Source: Chloroflexota bacterium (GTDB lineage: Bacteria; Chloroflexota; Anaerolineae; Anaerolineales; Anaerolineaceae). Taken from it: 8,968 nucleotides of DNA. A program made the translations under genes and the position numbers. Location: assembly GCA_011053085.1 (NCBI GenBank), contig DSBE01000037.1, positions 1 to 8,968 of the forward strand. Direction: 5' to 3'. Shown piece after piece: positions 6,309 through 8,968 of this stretch; within the stretch, counting starts at the first letter, position 1, and every line of letters begins with the position of its first letter. Under the pieces are notes generated by a model. That model did not search any database. It worked only from the letters and a program-made list of their open reading frames with translations, and had not been told where the DNA came from.

Positions 6309-8968
6309 CACTTGCCTCCCCGCATGCTGCCGTTTTTCTCTTTGCGCATTTGATTGACGATCAAGTAAACAGCGCCGCCGAAAACACTGGCCATCATCAG
6401 ATAGATGCCCAACTCATAAGCTTTCCAGAAATAGATCACCCTGCTGGTTTCATTGGATAGTGTGGCATAAGCGGCTGCGTCAATGGGATTGCCAATCAGA
6501 CCGCCCAATTGGCCGCTGAGCAGATAAGGTTTGAGCAGCGGGGTCACCTTGGCGCTGGATACCATCAACAAGGGTGTGGAGGCAGGCAGGTACAGGCTGG
6601 ATTGCTCGATCCACAACCTGGCCTTGTCCAAATCATCGGTCATCACGATCACCATGGCAAAATCATCCAGACTATCAATATCTGATGTGCTGGGATGTTC
6701 CCAGATGTAGGCTCCGTTTACGCCCACATCCAACCCATGTACTGTGAAACGCATGTTCAGCGCAAAATCTCTGATGGCAGCGGCACCGCCCGGCAGGTAG
6801 CCCAGATTCATCGCCTGACTCTGGGTGTTATACACCAGATTATTTGCCATAACCACATCCACCATCATCTTCTGTGCCAGCGCTGCGCCTTCCGGCACTG
6901 TGCTGAAGGTAAAGATGCGGGCATCATTCTCCATTAAAGCCTTGAGAGGCAGTTCGGCATACACCGACAACTCACCCTCATAGGCAGGCTGCAGGTCAAA
7001 CACCATCAATACCGGTTTGTCCGGTGCAGTCTGTTGGAAATATTGCATTAGCTGATGGAACTGCACCACCTGCAGGGGCGCATTGGCGATGAAATTCGGC
7101 AGCGGTATTGGCAGATAATACAAACCTACCGCCACCAACGCAACCATCAGCAATGTGATCGTTAACCGCAGCGTTAGCTGCCGGTTGCGCTGGCGTGTGC
7201 GCGGCACGGGCACCGCTTTCTTCTCAGAAAGCAGAATGCGCTCCATCAATTGAATATTGCGCTCTTCATTGGGGATTTCCTTGATGCTTTCTTCTTCAAA
7301 GGTATCAAATTTTAGTGCCGCACCGAAAGCTTCTGTCCCTTCTTCCCACTCGCCTGTGGTGTCAGCCAGTTGCACCCATTCGGGAATTTCCTCTACCTCA
7401 TGCACCTCTTCATCGTCGAGAGTGGTGTCGGGAACGCTTTCTTCCTCTCCATAAGAACTCAGCCACTCTGACTGGCTGTCCAATTCTACTGTTGGCGCAT
7501 AGGTGCTTTCCGACATGATCAGAGACCGCAGATCGTCGTCTTCTTCAACGAATTCTTCATCCAATTCATCGCCTAATTCATCGTCCAAAGTGAAGACGGT
7601 GGTGGCGGCCATGCTGTCATCGGGTGCCAGAAAATCGAAGAATTCTGCATCTGCCGGTTCTTCCTGGCGTGATTCTGCCACATCAGGAGATTCATCGCCG
7701 GCGACCAGCCATGCGGGTAATTCTGCTGTCCCGGCTCCGTTCAACTCGGGGATAGGTTCACCCTCATCTTCAGGCTCCAGTTCAAACACCCAATCCGGCA
7801 GGTCCTTCCTGACATCGACAGGAATCACTTCATCATCCAGTGGTTCCTCGTCTTCGTCTATGTCTTCATCCATCGTTGGAAATTGGATGCCGTGCTCCTG
7901 CACCCATTCATTTAATTCATCCGTATCACTGACCACCAAAGGCTGTTCTTCCTCTTCATCAGGCTCGGCCAGCCAATCATCCAAATCATCAGTTTCTTCA
8001 ATGATCTCGATATGTGTGACTTCGGCAATCTTTTCTTCTTCCTCTTCATCGTCAGCATAAGTGGAGAGCCAATCGGGCAAGCCGGCAGTTGATCCGGTCA
8101 GGGCAGAAGTTGCTGGGAACAGGTCCTCAATTGCCTCATCCGATGTTTGCGGCTCCTGGTCGCTTTCCAGCAGCCAATCAGGCAAAACCGCTGTGCCTTC
8201 TTCTTCGGGTTCACCTTCGCCGGTTTCGCCCGTTGTCTCCTCAAGCTCATCATTTACCTCAAACTCCGCCAACCAATCTGTGTATTGAGAATCAGTGAGT
8301 TCGCCAGAAACAGACGTGATGAGATCATCTTCCTCTTCGTTCTCATCATCTTCCAGCCACGCAGGCAGTTCAGCCGTAGAACCAACCTCTTCAGGCTGTT
8401 CCACCTCGTCAACTTCACTCATTTCTTCAAAAACCGACTCTTCTTCTTCGGGTTCTGGAAGAAGGATCGCTTCCTCATCATCCATCTCTTCATCGGCTTC
8501 TGCCAGCCAGTCTGGCAGGTCTGCTGTCATGGCATCTGCCTGTGTTTTTGTTTCGCCCAGGGCAGCATCCAGCATGGCGGTGGCTTCCGCCTCCTGATCA
8601 GCATCGCCCATCATCCAGGCAGGAAGCTCGGTTGTGCCGGCAAAGCCGACCAGGTCTTCATCGGCAAGTTCTTCTATGTCCTCTTCTTCTCCCAAACCCA
8701 ACGCAGCGGTCAGGCGATCCAGGCTGGACATGCCATCTGAGGGCACTTCGACCGTTTTTTGTTCCTCTTCTTGAGGCATTGTCAGGCCTGGTTTTGCTGC
8801 ATACTCTGTTGACTCAACGTCACCGTCTGCCTTGTCATCATCAATCTCTTCTACCAGCGGTTTCCCACTTTCATCCACCAGCCAGGCGGAATCCGTCAGA
8901 TCACCTTTGATTTCTTCGACGATTAACTCATCATCAGTCCCTGTCGTCAATGGATGTGAGTCAGAAAG
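6308..8968 (-). CDS. Large acidic two-pass membrane protein with repeated LPxWL motifs (5' partial)
   Basis: The frame is open to the right edge. A TTG at 8950 could give 880 residues, but no Shine-Dalgarno precedes it and six further in-frame codons reach the edge, so the true start is probably outside the window. Numbering here is from that TTG. Residues 1 to about 560 are extremely acidic and low in complexity, with about 13 short motifs of the form (L/I/x)(P/x)xW(L/V/M), best seen as ELPAWL or DLPDWL. A basic segment KKAVPVPRTRQRNR (577-590) precedes a helix at about 592-614. By the positive-inside rule the acidic arm is therefore cytoplasmic. Residues about 615-843 form an extracytoplasmic alpha/beta-looking domain (PVLMVFDLQP, GYLPGG at 717-722, FAMVIVMTDD, TPLLMVSS). 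A second helix (about 844-866) and the basic tail MRKEKNGSMRGGK return to the cytoplasm. No known family is recognised. Its stop overlaps the start of the six-helix protein, so it is the first visible gene of the operon. Confidence 0.88.
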   Translation of the reverse strand, partial: LSDSHPLTTGTDDELIVEEIKGDLTDSAWLVDESGKPLVEEIDDDKADGDVESTEYAAKPGLTMPQEEEQKTVEVPSDGMSSLDRLTAALGLGEEEDIEELADEDLVGFAGTTELPAWMMGDADQEAEATAMLDAALGETKTQADAMTADLPDWLAEADEEMDDEEAILLPEPEEEESVFEEMSEVDEVEQPEEVGSTAELPAWLEDDENEEEDDLITSVSGELTDSQYTDWLAEFEVNDELEETTGETGEGEPEEEGTAVLPDWLLESDQEPQTSDEAIEDLFPATSALTGSTAGLPDWLSTYADDEEEEEKIAEVTHIEIIEETDDLDDWLAEPDEEEEQPLVVSDTDELNEWVQEHGIQFPTMDEDIDEDEEPLDDEVIPVDVRKDLPDWVFELEPEDEGEPIPELNGAGTAELPAWLVAGDESPDVAESRQEEPADAEFFDFLAPDDSMAATTVFTLDDELGDELDEEFVEEDDDLRSLIMSESTYAPTVELDSQSEWLSSYGEEESVPDTTLDDEEVHEVEEIPEWVQLADTTGEWEEGTEAFGAALKFDTFEEESIKEIPNEERNIQLMERILLSEKKAVPVPRTRQRNRQLTLRLTITLLMVALVAVGLYYLPIPLPNFIANAPLQVVQFHQLMQYFQQTAPDKPVLMVFDLQPAYEGELSVYAELPLKALMENDARIFTFSTVPEGAALAQKMMVDVVMANNLVYNTQSQAMNLGYLPGGAAAIRDFALNMRFTVHGLDVGVNGAYIWEHPSTSDIDSLDDFAMVIVMTDDLDKARLWIEQSSLYLPASTPLLMVSSAKVTPLLKPYLLSGQLGGLIGNPIDAAAYATLSNETSRVIYFWKAYELGIYLMMASVFGGAVYLIVNQMRKEKNGSMRGGK
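6315..6319 (-). promoter_or_regulatory. Ribosome binding site deciding the start of the six-helix protein
   Basis: GGAGG on the minus strand is 6 bases from the ATG at 6308 but only 3 bases from the alternative GTG at 6311. It therefore favours the ATG and a one-base TGATG overlap with the upstream stop. It lies inside the coding end of the upstream gene. Confidence 0.7.
7373..8890 (-). repeat. Protein-level array of about 13 degenerate LPxWL motifs
   Basis: Within the acidic arm of the large membrane protein, Trp-containing motifs recur. Positions numbered from the TTG at 8950 are: SAWL 21, ELPAWM 108, DLPDWL 144, ELPAWL 194, YTDWL 223, VLPDWL 255, GLPDWL 290, LDDWL 323, LNEWV 346, DLPDWV 383, ELPAWL 410, QSEWL 493 and EIPEWV 521. 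Five of them carry a preceding G(S/T)(T)A-type lead. Spacing varies from about 23 to 83 residues and the DNA between is not repeated, so this is a conserved short linear motif in a disordered region rather than a recent tandem duplication. Confidence 0.85.

Noticed and set aside
7503..8060. Plus-strand open frame of 185 codons, Ser-rich, opposite the acidic arm
   Set aside because: It is the antisense reading of GAA/GAT/GAG-rich codons, which turns into runs of Ser codons. It lacks any domain and lies wholly inside a well-supported gene.
8147..8740. Plus-strand open frame of 197 codons near the right edge
   Set aside because: It is aromatic- and basic-rich with no domain, and arises because the opposite strand is biased to acidic codons. 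It overlaps another antisense frame as well as the real gene.
7373..8890. CRISPR array or DNA tandem repeat
   Set aside because: Repeats are seen only at the level of a 5-6 residue motif. Spacing is irregular and the nucleotide sequence between and within units is not conserved.

Overview
The window looks like chromosomal DNA of a Chloroflexota bacterium, most likely an Anaerolineae-type lineage. That assignment is inferred from style, not from a marker gene. The clues are GC a little above 50% by eye, Thr/Pro/Glu-rich low-complexity linkers with 'TPTP' and 'TATAL' runs, an LPXTG-like tail on a single-pass protein, acidic proteins carrying repeated LPxWL motifs, and a stand-alone MutL/GlmL-type ATPase-fold protein. 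No rRNA, tRNA, mobile element, CRISPR array or phage gene is visible, and coding density is very high, with no intergenic stretch over about 85 bases.

Layout. On the + strand, the window opens with the 3' part of a gene whose product has a Thr/Pro-rich linker and a C-terminal SH3-like domain (2-406). A complete phosphohexomutase of the phosphoglucomutase/phosphomannomutase family follows 26 bases later (433-1893). A bidirectional Rho-independent terminator (about 1906-1940) separates this pair from a convergent series of five genes, which fills the rest of the window on the - strand.

Read in the direction of transcription, the - strand series is: (1) a large acidic two-pass membrane protein with about 13 degenerate LPxWL-type motifs, whose 5' end runs off the window (6308-8968); (2) a six-helix membrane protein (5640-6308) sharing one base with gene 1; (3) a 582-aa MutL/GlmL-like ASKHA-fold protein (3881-5629) 10 bases later; (4) a 351-aa protein with barrel-sandwich/KOW-like segments (2812-3867) 13 bases later, whose Shine-Dalgarno overlaps the stop of gene 3; (5) after 84 bases, a single-pass acidic protein ending in an LPDTG sorting-like signal (1957-2727). 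Genes 1-4 are almost certainly one operon. Gene 5 may be the operon end or may have its own control.

How they may work together. The most notable point is that the MutL/GlmL homologue sits without glutamate mutase subunits in view and inside a membrane-protein operon. I infer an undescribed membrane-associated assembly: an ATPase-fold cytosolic protein (gene 3) and its partner (gene 4), with a membrane module (genes 1 and 2) whose long acidic cytoplasmic arm displays many copies of a short Trp-containing docking motif. This is a hypothesis from gene order and visible motifs only, and the function is unknown.
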